Part shown: positions 8,643 through 16,887 of the stretch, piece after piece
Layout of the letters: each line of letters begins with the position of its first letter
Position numbering within the stretch: position 1 is the first letter of the stretch
From: Arthrobacter sp. StoSoilB20
GTDB taxonomy: Bacteria > Actinomycetota > Actinomycetes > Actinomycetales > Micrococcaceae
DNA: 64,000 nucleotides
Assembly: GCF_019977295.1 (NCBI RefSeq)
Contig: NZ_AP024651.1
Span: 3,782,001 to 3,846,000 of the forward strand
Reading direction: 5' to 3'
Made by a program: the position numbers and the translations under genes
The notes under the pieces: model-generated
Told to the model about the DNA's origin: nothing
The model's input: only the letters and a program-made list of their open reading frames with translations
Database searches by the model: none

Positions 8643-9566
8643 TCAGCCTTTGAGGCCTTGTGTGGAGACGCCTTCTACGATGTAGCGCTGGAAGACGAGG
8701 AAGAAGACCAGCACTGGCAGCAGCGCCAGGACGGACATGGCGATCATGGCTCCATAATCCGAGCTCTGGGTCTGGTCAACAAAGAGCCGCAACGCCAAGG
8801 GAAGCGGATACTTTTCGGGAGTGTTCAAGTACAGCAACGGGCCCAGGAAGTCGTTCCAGCTCCAGATGAAGGAGAAGATCGACGTGGAGATCAGGGCAGG
8901 TTTCATCAGCGGAAGCATGATGGACCCAAAAATCCGGGCGTGGCCGGCGCCGTCGATGCGGGCCGCCTCATCCAGTTCGGCCGGGAGGCCCCGCATGAAC
9001 TGGACCATGAGGAAGACGAAGAATGCGTCGGCGGCCAGGAACTTGCCGATCAACAGCGGCACGTACGTGTCCACCAGGCCAAGCTGCTGGAACACGATGT
9101 ACTGCGGGATGATCACCACGTGGAACGGCAGGAGCAGGGTGGCGATCATCATGCCGAAGAACAGACCACGTCCGGGGAAGTTGATCCGGGCGAAGGCGTA
9201 GGCCGAGATGGATGCCGAGAGGACGGTTCCCACAACAGCGCCCACTGCCAGGATCAGGGAGTTGGTGAAGAACGTCAGCGTGGAGACCCCGCCAATACCG
9301 TCCATGGCAGTGACAAAGTTGTCGAAACTGAAGTTGGCCGACCACAGGGCGTTGTTGCCACCGCCGATCTCGGAGTTCGGCTTGAACGAGGCCGAGATCA
9401 TCCAGATGGCCGGGTAGAGGACCACGGCCACCAGTGCCAAGGCAACAATGTGGAAGATGGTGCTCTTGATGCGCTTGGCTGTGGTGGACTCGGACTTCGG
9501 GTTGTAAGCCTGCGCCGCCGGGGGTTTCGTGGGAGCGGGCTGGGTGGGGGTTGCCATGGTTGTCAT
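8643..9566 (-). CDS. Carbohydrate ABC transporter permease, MalG/LacG type
   Basis: A 307-residue inner-membrane permease with six predicted helices. The cytoplasmic ATPase-docking (EAA) loop reads ELDEAARIDGAGHARIFGSIMLPLMKPAL, matching the EAA-x3-G-x9-I-x-LP consensus. The C-terminus QRYIVEGVSTQGLKG is typical of CUT1 permeases. It overlaps the upstream permease gene by 4 bp (ATGA) and works with it and the binding protein at 10545-11831 as one importer. No ATP-binding subunit is encoded nearby. Confidence 0.95.
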   Translation of the reverse strand: MTTMATPTQPAPTKPPAAQAYNPKSESTTAKRIKSTIFHIVALALVAVVLYPAIWMISASFKPNSEIGGGNNALWSANFSFDNFVTAMDGIGGVSTLTFFTNSLILAVGAVVGTVLSASISAYAFARINFPGRGLFFGMMIATLLLPFHVVIIPQYIVFQQLGLVDTYVPLLIGKFLAADAFFVFLMVQFMRGLPAELDEAARIDGAGHARIFGSIMLPLMKPALISTSIFSFIWSWNDFLGPLLYLNTPEKYPLPLALRLFVDQTQSSDYGAMIAMSVLALLPVLVFFLVFQRYIVEGVSTQGLKG

Positions 9567-10513
9567 TTCGAATCACCGCTGTAGTGGACCCAGGACTTGG
9601 AGGTCTTGAAGAAGATCAGCGTGATGATGCCGACCACGATCACCAGGAGCCAGGCCATCGCCGAGGCGTAACCCATCCGGAAATCGGAGAAACCGCGCAA
9701 GTACAGGTAGAGGGTGTAGAAGAGGGTGGAGCCTGCCGGGCCGCCTTCACCGTTGGAGATGATGTAGGCGGACGCGAAGATCTGGAAGGCGTGGATGGTC
9801 TCCATGAGCAGGTTGAAGAAGATCACCGGGGACAGCATGGGCCAGGTGATGTTCATGAACTTCCGGACCGGACCCGCGCCGTCCATCGAGGCTGCCTCGT
9901 AGAGGTCCACCGGGATCTGCTTAAGGCCGGCCAGGAAGATGACCATCGGAGCGCCGAACTGCCAGACGGTCAGCAGGATCATCATGCCCATGGTCATGTT
10001 GGGGTTGCCAACCCACCCGCCCAGGTTGATTCCGAAGAAGGACAGGCCTTGGTCAACCGGTCCGGAATCGCCGAACATGGCCTTCCAGACGATGGCGATC
10101 GACACCGACGCACCGATCAATGACGGAGCATAGAACGCGGACCGGTAGAAGCCCTGGCCGCGGCGCTTGCTGTTGAGGAGCATCGCGATCGCCAACGCCG
10201 CCGCCAGCTTCAACGGAGTACCGAAGACCACGTACTGCATGGTCACGCCTACGGACTGCAGGAAACGTTCGTCCTGGAAGAGGGACGTGTAGTTGTCCAG
10301 GCCAATCCACTTGGGGGCGTCGAAGAGGTTGTAGTTGGTGAAGGAGAGGTACAGCGAGGAAATCATCGGTCCTACGGTCAGGGCGATGAATCCCAGCAGC
10401 CATGGCAGCAGGAAGGTGTAGCCGGCGCGGATGTCCGCTCCCCGCCGCCGCGATTTACGCGGCTGCGAGGGAGCGGAGGCGGCGCGCCTGCTCAAGGTTG
10501 GGCTTTGCGTCAC
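9563..10513 (-). CDS. Carbohydrate ABC transporter permease, MalF/LacF type
   Basis: A 316-residue CUT1 permease with six predicted helices after a basic N-terminus (SRRAASAPSQPRKSRRRG). It opens with the family's AGYTFLLPWLLGFIAL segment. The ATPase-docking loop is LYEAASMDGAGPVRKFMNITWPMLSP. The start is GTG at 10513. It lies 31 bp downstream of the binding-protein gene and overlaps the MalG-type gene by 4 bp, so the order binding protein-MalF-MalG-YesL forms one operon. Confidence 0.95.
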   Translation of the reverse strand: MTQSPTLSRRAASAPSQPRKSRRRGADIRAGYTFLLPWLLGFIALTVGPMISSLYLSFTNYNLFDAPKWIGLDNYTSLFQDERFLQSVGVTMQYVVFGTPLKLAAALAIAMLLNSKRRGQGFYRSAFYAPSLIGASVSIAIVWKAMFGDSGPVDQGLSFFGINLGGWVGNPNMTMGMMILLTVWQFGAPMVIFLAGLKQIPVDLYEAASMDGAGPVRKFMNITWPMLSPVIFFNLLMETIHAFQIFASAYIISNGEGGPAGSTLFYTLYLYLRGFSDFRMGYASAMAWLLVIVVGIITLIFFKTSKSWVHYSGDSK

Positions 10514-10544
10514 GAGAGTAGTCCGTCAGTCATGAAAGCCTGGA

Positions 10545-11831
10545 TCAGGCGTTCTGCTTGATAAGGTCTTCGGCTTCCTTGAACCACGCATCAGCTGCGC
10601 CGTCGATGGTCAGCTTTCCGTAGTTCAGGTCCGAGCTGACGCGCTTGAACGTTGATTCGAGCGTGCCGAAACCAACGATGGGCGGCTCCGGGGCGTCCTT
10701 GAGGTACTTCTCGATGGATTTCTCGTAGTCCACCACCAGCTTGTCGGTGCCTTCGAAGGTGGTGCCGTCGCGCTGGGTCTTCGACGCCGGCACGCCGCGG
10801 GAGGTCTTGAAGATCTGGCCGACCTCGGGATCGTTGACCATGAAGTCGATGAAACGTGCAGCAGCGTCCTTGTACTTGGTCTTGGCGCTGGCCACCATCA
10901 GCATGGAGGGCTTGAGGAACAGGCCCAGGTTCTCCGGATCATCCGAGGGAACGGGCACGAGCTTGAGTTCCTTCGCGCCGCTGTCAGCGAGGTACCCGGC
11001 CATGAAGTTGTCCCAGGTAACCTCAGTGGCAGTGACGTTGGAACCAAACGGGGACTTGGGCAACAGCTGTGTGGTCTTGTCTTCTCCCACAATGGCGCCT
11101 GTGCCGCGCAGGTCTGCGCTGAGGTTCCACCACTTCTTCAGGTCGTCTTTCGAGAAACCAAGCTTGCCGTCCTCGGTGAAGGCCTTGATGTCGTTCTGGC
11201 GCAACCAGATGTTGAAGTTCCACCAGACCCCGGTGTAGTCGGTGCCTCCAAACAAGGTCCCGTTGCCCTTCTGGCCAACCTCTGAAAGGAACGCGTTGAA
11301 TTCCTTGTAGTTCCAGGAACCATCCGGCTCGGCGATGCCCAGGGAAGCGAGCTTGGCGGGATCGTAGTACACAGCGAAAGCATTGGTGCTGGTGGGGATT
11401 CCGTAGGTCTTTCCCCTGATCTGGCCGGAGGGCAGGAGTGACTTGTCGAAAGCGTCCGTGTTGATCTTCACGGTGCCCAGGTCAAGGAGCTGGTTCCGCT
11501 GGCCGTAGTCGCGGAGGTAGGAAAGATCCCACTGCATGACGTCGGGGAGGCCGCCGCCGGCGGCTTCGGTGGCGCGCTTCTGCCAGTATCCGGCAAAATC
11601 GGAGAAGTTGCCGTTGACCTTGACGTCCGGGTTCTTGGACTCGAACAGCGCAATCGCCTTGCGGGTGCGTTCTGCCCGGTCGTCGTTGCCCCACCATGTG
11701 TAGGTGATGGTGACGGGGTTGTCCGCGGAGCCGGTTTGGGCCGGGGAAGAGGACTGGCCACAGGCAGCCAGGAACGCGGCAGATGCGGTGCCGAGTGCCA
11801 CGGTTCCGAGGAATTTCCTTCTATCAATCAT
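10545..11831 (-). CDS. ABC transporter sugar-binding lipoprotein (SBP2)
   Basis: A 428-residue solute-binding protein. The start was placed at ATG 11831 because of a strong AAGGAGG five bases upstream. The N-terminus MIDRRKFLGTVALG has a twin-arginine-like pair, followed by the lipobox LAAC. Export by Tat and lipid anchoring are therefore both plausible. The mature protein has the ITYTWWGNDDRAERTRKAI start shared by this clade and a C-terminal DAADAWFKEAEDLI helix. It is more distant from SBP1 and SBP3 than they are from each other. It is the first gene of the binding protein-permease-permease-YesL operon. It diverges from the GH42 beta-galactosidase with a LacI-type operator between them, suggesting import of a galactoside. 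Confidence 0.93.
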   Translation of the reverse strand: MIDRRKFLGTVALGTASAAFLAACGQSSSPAQTGSADNPVTITYTWWGNDDRAERTRKAIALFESKNPDVKVNGNFSDFAGYWQKRATEAAGGGLPDVMQWDLSYLRDYGQRNQLLDLGTVKINTDAFDKSLLPSGQIRGKTYGIPTSTNAFAVYYDPAKLASLGIAEPDGSWNYKEFNAFLSEVGQKGNGTLFGGTDYTGVWWNFNIWLRQNDIKAFTEDGKLGFSKDDLKKWWNLSADLRGTGAIVGEDKTTQLLPKSPFGSNVTATEVTWDNFMAGYLADSGAKELKLVPVPSDDPENLGLFLKPSMLMVASAKTKYKDAAARFIDFMVNDPEVGQIFKTSRGVPASKTQRDGTTFEGTDKLVVDYEKSIEKYLKDAPEPPIVGFGTLESTFKRVSSDLNYGKLTIDGAADAWFKEAEDLIKQNA

Positions 11832-11938
11832 GAGAGCCTCCTTGCTCAGTTGGTGCAAGCTTCCGGGATCTCTACAACGTGGCAGTGATCTCGCTTACAC
11901 TCGTTCTGAATCGATACAATATCCCTAAATGTGAATCT

Positions 11939-11954
11939 GGGCAAGCGTTTTCCA
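11939..11954. promoter_or_regulatory. LacI-type operator between SBP2 operon and beta-galactosidase
   Basis: GGGCAAGCGTTTTCCA keeps the AAGCGTTTTC core of the island's operator but has degenerate outer bases. It lies in the 218-bp divergent intergenic region and could control both directions. A TACAAT hexamer 20 bp upstream is a candidate -10 for the beta-galactosidase. Confidence 0.7.
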
Positions 11955-12049
11955 ATGGAGCTCTTTCCCGCCTGTTTCCTCCGCTACGCTGCTTGCATAC
12001 CCTCGGACCACCACAAAGACTGAACCCGCCACATGACGAAGGAGTCCCC

Positions 12050-14080
12050 TTGACCTCCCCCGAAAACACCGGCAGTCCAGCTGTCTGGAACGCCATTGAT
12101 GGCCTCGCCTACGGCGGGGACTACAACCCTGAGCAGTGGCCGGAAGACATCCGCCTCGAAGACATCGAACTGATGAAGGAAGCCGGGGTGAACTTCCTGA
12201 GCGTCGCCATCTTCTCCTGGGGACTCCTGGAACCCACCGAAGGCAACTACGACTTCGGCTGGCTGGACGATGTCCTGGACAACCTCAACGGGGCCGGAAT
12301 CAAGGTGGCCCTGGCGACGGCCACCGCTTCTCCCCCGGCGTGGCTGGCCCGCAAACACCCCGAAATACTGCCCGTCACGGCGGAAGGAGTCCGGCTGGAG
12401 CGAGGCTCGCGACGCCACTACACGCCGTCGTCGGCCGTTTACCGCAAGTACGCCACCACCATGACGCGCGTCATCGCCGAACGCTACAAGGACCACCCCG
12501 CCTTGGCGCTCTGGCACGTGGACAACGAACTTGGCTGCCACGTTGGTGAGTTCCACGGCGACGAAGATGCCGCCGCTTTCCGGGCCTGGCTTGAGCGACG
12601 CTACGGCACCATCGAGGCCCTTAACGACGCCTGGGGAACAGCCTTCTGGTCCCAGCACTACGCCTCATTCGCTGAAATCATCCCGCCCGGCGCGGCTCCC
12701 ACCACGCTGAACCCGGGCCAGCAACTGGACTTTGCCCGTTTCAACTCGTGGGTGTTCATGGACTACTACCGCGAGCTGCTGGAAGTGCTGCGCGAGGTCA
12801 CCCCCAATGTCCCGGCCACCACCAACTTCATGGTCTCCAGCGCCACCAAAGCTTTGGACTACTTCGATTGGGCCAAGGACATGGACGTGGTCGCCAACGA
12901 CCACTACCTGGTGGCCGCGGACCCTGAACGCGAAATCGAACTCGCCTTCAGCGCCGACCTCACCCGTGGCGTAGCATCCGGTCAGCCATGGATCCTCATG
13001 GAACACTCCACGTCCGCGGTCAACTGGCAGCCCCACAACCAGCCCAAAATGCCCGGCGAAATGCTCCGCAATTCCCTGGCCCATGTGGCCCGCGGTGCGG
13101 ACGCCGTCATGTTCTTCCAGTGGCGGCAGAGCAAGGCCGGCTCGGAGAAGTTCCACTCGGCGATGGTCCCCCACGGCGGCCGCGACACGCAGGTGTGGCG
13201 CAACGTGGTGGACCTGGGCGAAGCACTGAAGAGGCTGGAACCGCTCAAGGGCTCCCGGGTGGAATCACGGGTAGGGATCGTTTTCGATTACGAGGCCTGG
13301 TGGGCCTCCGAACTGGACTCCCACCCCAACAATTCCCTGAAATACCTCGACACCATGCGCGCCTTCCACCGCGCACTGTACCTGCGCGGAATCACTGCGG
13401 ATTTTGTTCACCCCACCGGCGACCTCTCCGGTTACGACCTGATCCTCGTGTGCACTTTGTACTCTGTGACGGACCAGGCGGCCGCCTCGATTTCCGCCGC
13501 CGCGGAACGTGGCGCAACGGTGCTGGTCAGCTACTTCAGCGGGATCGTCGACGAACGGGACCACGTCCGGCTCGGCGGCTACCCGGGTGCTTTCCGTGAC
13601 TTGCTGGGGATCCGCAGCGAGGAATTCCACCCCCTGTTCCCGGGCACATCGGTGACCTTGAGCGATGGAACCGTGGGCTCCGTGTGGAGCGAGCACGTGC
13701 ACGTTGCCGGGTCCGCCGGTGATTCGGCGGAGGTTCTTGCGACCTTCACCGATTACCCGCTCGACGGCGTTCCAGCCCTGACGCGCCGATCCGTCGGCAA
13801 CGGTTCGGCCTGGTACCTCGCCACGCTCCCGGATGCCGTCGGCATCGATGCCCTGGCCGCCCGGCTGGTGGAGGAAGCGGGGGTGGGAGCCGTGGCCGAG
13901 ACGAGCGCCGGCGTCGAACTTTCCCGCAGGCGCGCCGACGACGGCCGTACGTTCCTGTTCGCCATCAACCACAGCCGCGAGGATGTCACGGTCAAGGCCG
14001 ACGGCGCCGAGCTCCTTAGTGGACTGCGCTTCACGGGCGTGGTTCCCGCCGGCGCCGTGGCAATCATCGCGGAGGACTAA
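12050..14080 (+). CDS. Beta-galactosidase, GH42
   Basis: A 676-residue GH42 enzyme that hydrolyses terminal beta-D-galactosides and is cytoplasmic by lack of a signal peptide. The TTG at 12050 was chosen as start because GAAGGAG lies five bases upstream and family homology begins just after it. A longer frame back to 11879 would cross the operator. Family landmarks are YGGDYNPEQWPE near the start, LALATATASPPAWLARKHPE, the acid/base in WHVDNELGCHVGEFHGD and the nucleophile in ILMEHSTSAVNW. The middle domain (FQWRQSKAGSEKFHSAMV), the trimerisation domain and the small C-terminal beta domain follow. It is transcribed away from the SBP2 importer, so imported galacto-oligosaccharides are the likely substrate. 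Confidence 0.95.
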   Translation: MTSPENTGSPAVWNAIDGLAYGGDYNPEQWPEDIRLEDIELMKEAGVNFLSVAIFSWGLLEPTEGNYDFGWLDDVLDNLNGAGIKVALATATASPPAWLARKHPEILPVTAEGVRLERGSRRHYTPSSAVYRKYATTMTRVIAERYKDHPALALWHVDNELGCHVGEFHGDEDAAAFRAWLERRYGTIEALNDAWGTAFWSQHYASFAEIIPPGAAPTTLNPGQQLDFARFNSWVFMDYYRELLEVLREVTPNVPATTNFMVSSATKALDYFDWAKDMDVVANDHYLVAADPEREIELAFSADLTRGVASGQPWILMEHSTSAVNWQPHNQPKMPGEMLRNSLAHVARGADAVMFFQWRQSKAGSEKFHSAMVPHGGRDTQVWRNVVDLGEALKRLEPLKGSRVESRVGIVFDYEAWWASELDSHPNNSLKYLDTMRAFHRALYLRGITADFVHPTGDLSGYDLILVCTLYSVTDQAAASISAAAERGATVLVSYFSGIVDERDHVRLGGYPGAFRDLLGIRSEEFHPLFPGTSVTLSDGTVGSVWSEHVHVAGSAGDSAEVLATFTDYPLDGVPALTRRSVGNGSAWYLATLPDAVGIDALAARLVEEAGVGAVAETSAGVELSRRRADDGRTFLFAINHSREDVTVKADGAELLSGLRFTGVVPAGAVAIIAED

Positions 14081-14088
14081 CCAAAGCA

Positions 14089-14137
14089 GGTGACGGCACA
14101 TGGGCATTGGGTCCCCAAAGCCCCATGTGCTGTCGCC
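14089..14137. repeat. Imperfect hairpin downstream of the beta-galactosidase
   Basis: GGTGACGGCACATGGG pairs with CCCCATGTGCTGTCGCC around a short loop, starting 9 bp after the stop. It probably stabilises or ends the beta-galactosidase mRNA; it has no T-tract. Confidence 0.5.
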
Positions 14138-14201
14138 AGGCTGGTCGGCAGACAAAAACTGGCGCAGTCCGGCCAGCACACTCAGGCCGGCGCACGCAAA
14201 A

Positions 14202-14246
14202 AACCGCGCCCCGGCCGGATCACGAATGATCCGTCCGGGGCGCGGT
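14202..14246 (-). terminator. Rho-independent terminator of the SBP3 gene
   Basis: Arms AACCGCGCCCCGGCCGGATCA and TGATCCGTCCGGGGCGCGGTT pair over 21 bp with one mismatch and a 4-base loop. On the minus strand the stem runs directly into a T-rich tract (TTTTTTTGCG), 16 bp past the SBP3 stop codon. It is the most canonical terminator in the island. Confidence 0.9.
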
Positions 14247-14261
14247 TGTGCTTCAGGAAAG

Positions 14262-15647
14262 TCAGCTGATGGCGGACTTCATTTCGTCCACAGCCTTCTT
14301 GCCTGCCTCTTCAGTGGAAAGCCTGTTGAACAGGACTTCCGAGGTGTAGCGCTTGATGATTTCCTGGATGGCACCTGCACCCTTCGGCGGAGCCGCCGGG
14401 GCATCGCCAAGCTCACCCTTGATCCCGTCAATGAAGCTGACAACCTTGACGTCTGCCTTGGCCAGCTTGGGGGCGATGGCCTCGCGGACCTCCGAGTTGG
14501 GGTACACGCCGCGGTCTGCCAGGAGTGCCTCGCCGGCCTTGACGTTGTTGGTCAGGAAGTCGATGAACTTGGCGGTTTCCTCCGGGTGCTTGGTGCGCGA
14601 TGATGCGGACCAGAACTGGGAAGCCTTGTACCAGAGCTTGGCGTCGTCAGCCTTGCCGGTCTTGGACGGGAAGCGCAGGATCTGCAGTTCACCGCCGGCA
14701 GCCTTCTCGAGGGCCGGGAGCTGGTTGGACCACCAGAAGGCCAGTCCGTTCTTGCCGGTGGCCAGGCCGCTCTGGTCCAGCGGAGCAGCTTCGGCTTCAA
14801 CAACTTCAGAGGCCGACGGAACAGCCTTCTTCTCGCTCAGTTCCTTCAGGAAGCCCCACCATTCGGCGATGTCCGAGGGCTCGAAACCAAGCTTGCCGTC
14901 TTCGGTGTAGAGGGACTTGCCGTTCTGGCGGAGCCACACTCCCAGAGACGCTTCGTCCGTGCCGTAGGCGGCAGCGCCGTAGGTGCCCTTGGGCGACTTG
15001 GCGGTGACCTCGGCAGCAACGCGCTCGAAGTCTTCCCACGTCCAGGTCTTGTCATCGGGGATGGCAACCCCTGCCGCCTGGAACACCGCAGGGTTGGCAA
15101 GGATGGTGGCGGCATTGATGCCGGCGGCAATACCGGTCAGGCCCTTCTCGCCCTTGCCTGCTTCCAATGCGGCCGCATCAAGCTTGGAGGTATCGATCTT
15201 GTACTTGGAAAGGTCAAGCAAGGCCCCGCGGGTGGAGTACTCGGTGATGTACTTCTCGTCCATCTGGATGATGTCCGGGGCGTCGTTTGCTGCCACCTGG
15301 GTGGCCAGCTTGTCCCAGTAGCCGCTCCAGTCGCCGTACTCGGGCTTGATCTTGATATTGGGGTTCTCGGCCTCGAACGCAGCGATGGCTGCCTGGGTGA
15401 CCTGGGCGCGCTTGTCGCCGCCCCACCATGCGAACCGCAGCTCCACCTTGCCGTCGGCGCTCTTGGCTTCGGATCCTCCTCCGCCGCCGCAGGCGGTGAG
15501 GGCAAGGACGGCTGCTGCCGTGGCAGCTACCAGGGCCGAGGCGCGAAGCTTGCGCTTGGTCCTCCGGGCCTTCGGCACCGCGGGCGTGTGTGCTGCGGGG
15601 GTGTGCGCTGCGGGGGCGACTGCTTCACCCTTGTGATGTTCCGGCAC
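14262..15647 (-). CDS. ABC transporter sugar-binding lipoprotein (SBP3)
   Basis: A 461-residue solute-binding protein beginning at GTG 15647, with GGAG six bases upstream. It has an unusually long N-terminal tail before the signal core, containing a tandem AAHTP repeat (15-bp DNA units at 15587-15616). Then come KARRTKRKLRAS, a hydrophobic core and the lipobox LTAC followed by five glycines. The mature part (LRFAWWGGDKRAQ, EYGDWSGYWDKLATQVA, SQFWSASSRTKHPEE) is closely similar to SBP1. It follows the permease pair at 15949-17824 on the same strand after a 301-bp gap that carries its own operator. It can therefore be expressed separately from, and in excess of, the permeases. Confidence 0.93.
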   Translation of the reverse strand: MPEHHKGEAVAPAAHTPAAHTPAVPKARRTKRKLRASALVAATAAAVLALTACGGGGGSEAKSADGKVELRFAWWGGDKRAQVTQAAIAAFEAENPNIKIKPEYGDWSGYWDKLATQVAANDAPDIIQMDEKYITEYSTRGALLDLSKYKIDTSKLDAAALEAGKGEKGLTGIAAGINAATILANPAVFQAAGVAIPDDKTWTWEDFERVAAEVTAKSPKGTYGAAAYGTDEASLGVWLRQNGKSLYTEDGKLGFEPSDIAEWWGFLKELSEKKAVPSASEVVEAEAAPLDQSGLATGKNGLAFWWSNQLPALEKAAGGELQILRFPSKTGKADDAKLWYKASQFWSASSRTKHPEETAKFIDFLTNNVKAGEALLADRGVYPNSEVREAIAPKLAKADVKVVSFIDGIKGELGDAPAAPPKGAGAIQEIIKRYTSEVLFNRLSTEEAGKKAVDEMKSAIS

Positions 15648-15682
15648 TGTTGTCTCCGATCTTCATTGATCCTGATGCGAAT

Positions 15683-15698
15683 GGGAAAGCGTTTTCTT
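15683..15698. promoter_or_regulatory. LacI-type operator of the SBP3 gene
   Basis: GGGAAAGCGTTTTCTT matches the island operator at 13 of 16 positions. On the minus strand a CATAAT hexamer lies about 11 bases upstream of it and can serve as the -10, placing the operator over the start region. Confidence 0.8.
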
Positions 15699-15723
15699 AC
15701 TGCTCATTATGATACAAGTCACA

Positions 15724-15740
15724 ATCTTGTATTACAAGAT
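15724..15740. promoter_or_regulatory. Perfect 7-bp inverted repeat upstream of the SBP3 promoter
   Basis: ATCTTGT-ATT-ACAAGAT is a perfect inverted repeat, with further ACAAG and CTTGT half-sites on either side. It lies just upstream of the predicted -10 of SBP3 and may be a site for a second regulator; no cognate protein is evident. Confidence 0.35.
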
Positions 15741-15766
15741 AGAAACTTGTCCTAGTTGTTGGATTA

Positions 15767-15828
15767 CCCGACGCCGGTACCCACCAGCGGCGGTTCGCCC
15801 GACGTCGGTACTCACCAGCGGCGGTCCG
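15767..15828. repeat. Two 31-bp direct repeats between SBP3 and the permease genes
   Basis: Units beginning CCCGACGCCGGTACCCACCA and CCCGACGTCGGTACTCACCA follow one another with 4 differences in 31 bases. A partial third copy runs to 15843. Within each unit CGACGTCG-like palindromic cores recur. The region is noncoding; function unknown. Confidence 0.7.
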
Positions 15829-15902
15829 CCAGACGTCGGCGGGACCGTCCGCCGTCGATTGGCTGCTCCGGCGTCGAACGCCCGGCAGTTGGCAGCATCC
15901 AT

Positions 15903-15934
15903 CGGAAGGGGGAGGCAACCGCCACCCCCTTCCG
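15903..15934 (-). terminator. Hairpin at the end of the MalF/MalG operon
   Basis: CGGAAGGGGGAGG pairs with CCACCCCCTTCCG around a short loop, 15 bp past the MalG-type stop codon. It lacks a T-tract, so partial termination or mRNA stabilisation before SBP3 is more likely than full termination. Confidence 0.5.
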
Positions 15935-15948
15935 GAGATGGTTCCGGC

Positions 15949-16887
15949 CTATTTGATGCCGGTGGTGGCGATGCCCTTGATGAGGAACCGCTGGCCGAAC
16001 AGGAAGACGAGGAACACCGGGAGCAAGGACACGATGGACATTGCGAACAGCGATCCCCAGCTGGTGGCCGACTGCGAGTCAACGAAGGCCCGCAGTGCCA
16101 CCGGGACGGTAAACATGTCCGGATCCGTGAGGTAGATCAGTGCGCCGAAGAAGTCGTTCCAGGTCCAAATGAACGTAAAGATGGTGGTGGTGGCCAGAGC
16201 CGGGACCATCAGGGGCAGGATCACGCGGAGGAAGATCCTGGGGTGGCCGGCGCCGTCGATGCGTGCTGCTTCATCGAGGTCCTTGGGAATGCCGCGGATG
16301 AACTGGACCATCAGGAACACGAAGAACGCGTCGGTGGCCAGGAGCTTGGGCACGATCAGCGGCCAGAACGTGTTTACCCAGCCGATCTGGGAGAACAGGA
16401 TGTACTGCGGCACGATCACCACGTGGAACGGGAGCATGATGGTCAGGAGCATGATGCCGAAGAAGATCTTCTTGCCGCTGAACTGGAGCCGGGCAAAAGC
16501 GTAGGCAGCCATGGAGCAGGAGATCAGGTTGCCCAGGATGGAGCCCAGGACAACGATCGCCGAGTTGATCATGTAGTGACCGAACGGGTGCGTCAGCGCG
16601 GACCAGCCATCGGTGTAGTTGCTCATTTCCAGGTTTTCCAGCCACAGGCCCGGTTCGCGGAAGATGAGGTCGTTGGGCCGCAGGGAAGAAACCACCATCC
16701 ACAGCAGCGGGTAGATCATCACGCCGCCCACGATGATCAGGATGGCGTGCTTGACCAGGCCTTTGATGCGGGCGCTGCGGCTGAACGCGAGGCTGCCGCG
16801 GGATTCGCGGCGGCGTGGGCCTTTTCCGGACCTGCCGGCCTTGGCGTCGTCGGAGGATGCTGCGGGGAGGGTCTGGAGTTTAGTCAT
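15949..16887 (-). CDS. Carbohydrate ABC transporter permease, MalG type
   Basis: A 312-residue CUT1 permease. The start was set at ATG 16887 (MTKLQTLPAASSDD), which overlaps the upstream permease stop by 8 bp. An earlier in-frame codon at 16938 has no support. Six membrane helices are predicted after a basic N-terminal tail with RRRES. The ATPase-docking loop DLDEAARIDGAGHPRIFLRVILPLMVPAL and the C-terminal RFLIKGIATTGIK are typical. It should pair with the protein at 16880-17824 and with SBP3, and possibly SBP1. Confidence 0.95.
   Translation of the reverse strand: MTKLQTLPAASSDDAKAGRSGKGPRRRESRGSLAFSRSARIKGLVKHAILIIVGGVMIYPLLWMVVSSLRPNDLIFREPGLWLENLEMSNYTDGWSALTHPFGHYMINSAIVVLGSILGNLISCSMAAYAFARLQFSGKKIFFGIMLLTIMLPFHVVIVPQYILFSQIGWVNTFWPLIVPKLLATDAFFVFLMVQFIRGIPKDLDEAARIDGAGHPRIFLRVILPLMVPALATTTIFTFIWTWNDFFGALIYLTDPDMFTVPVALRAFVDSQSATSWGSLFAMSIVSLLPVFLVFLFGQRFLIKGIATTGIK

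Noticed and set aside
11879..12049. Upstream extension of the beta-galactosidase frame to 11879
   Set aside because: It crosses the LacI operator and promoter, has no similarity to GH42, and a good ribosome site precedes the TTG at 12050.
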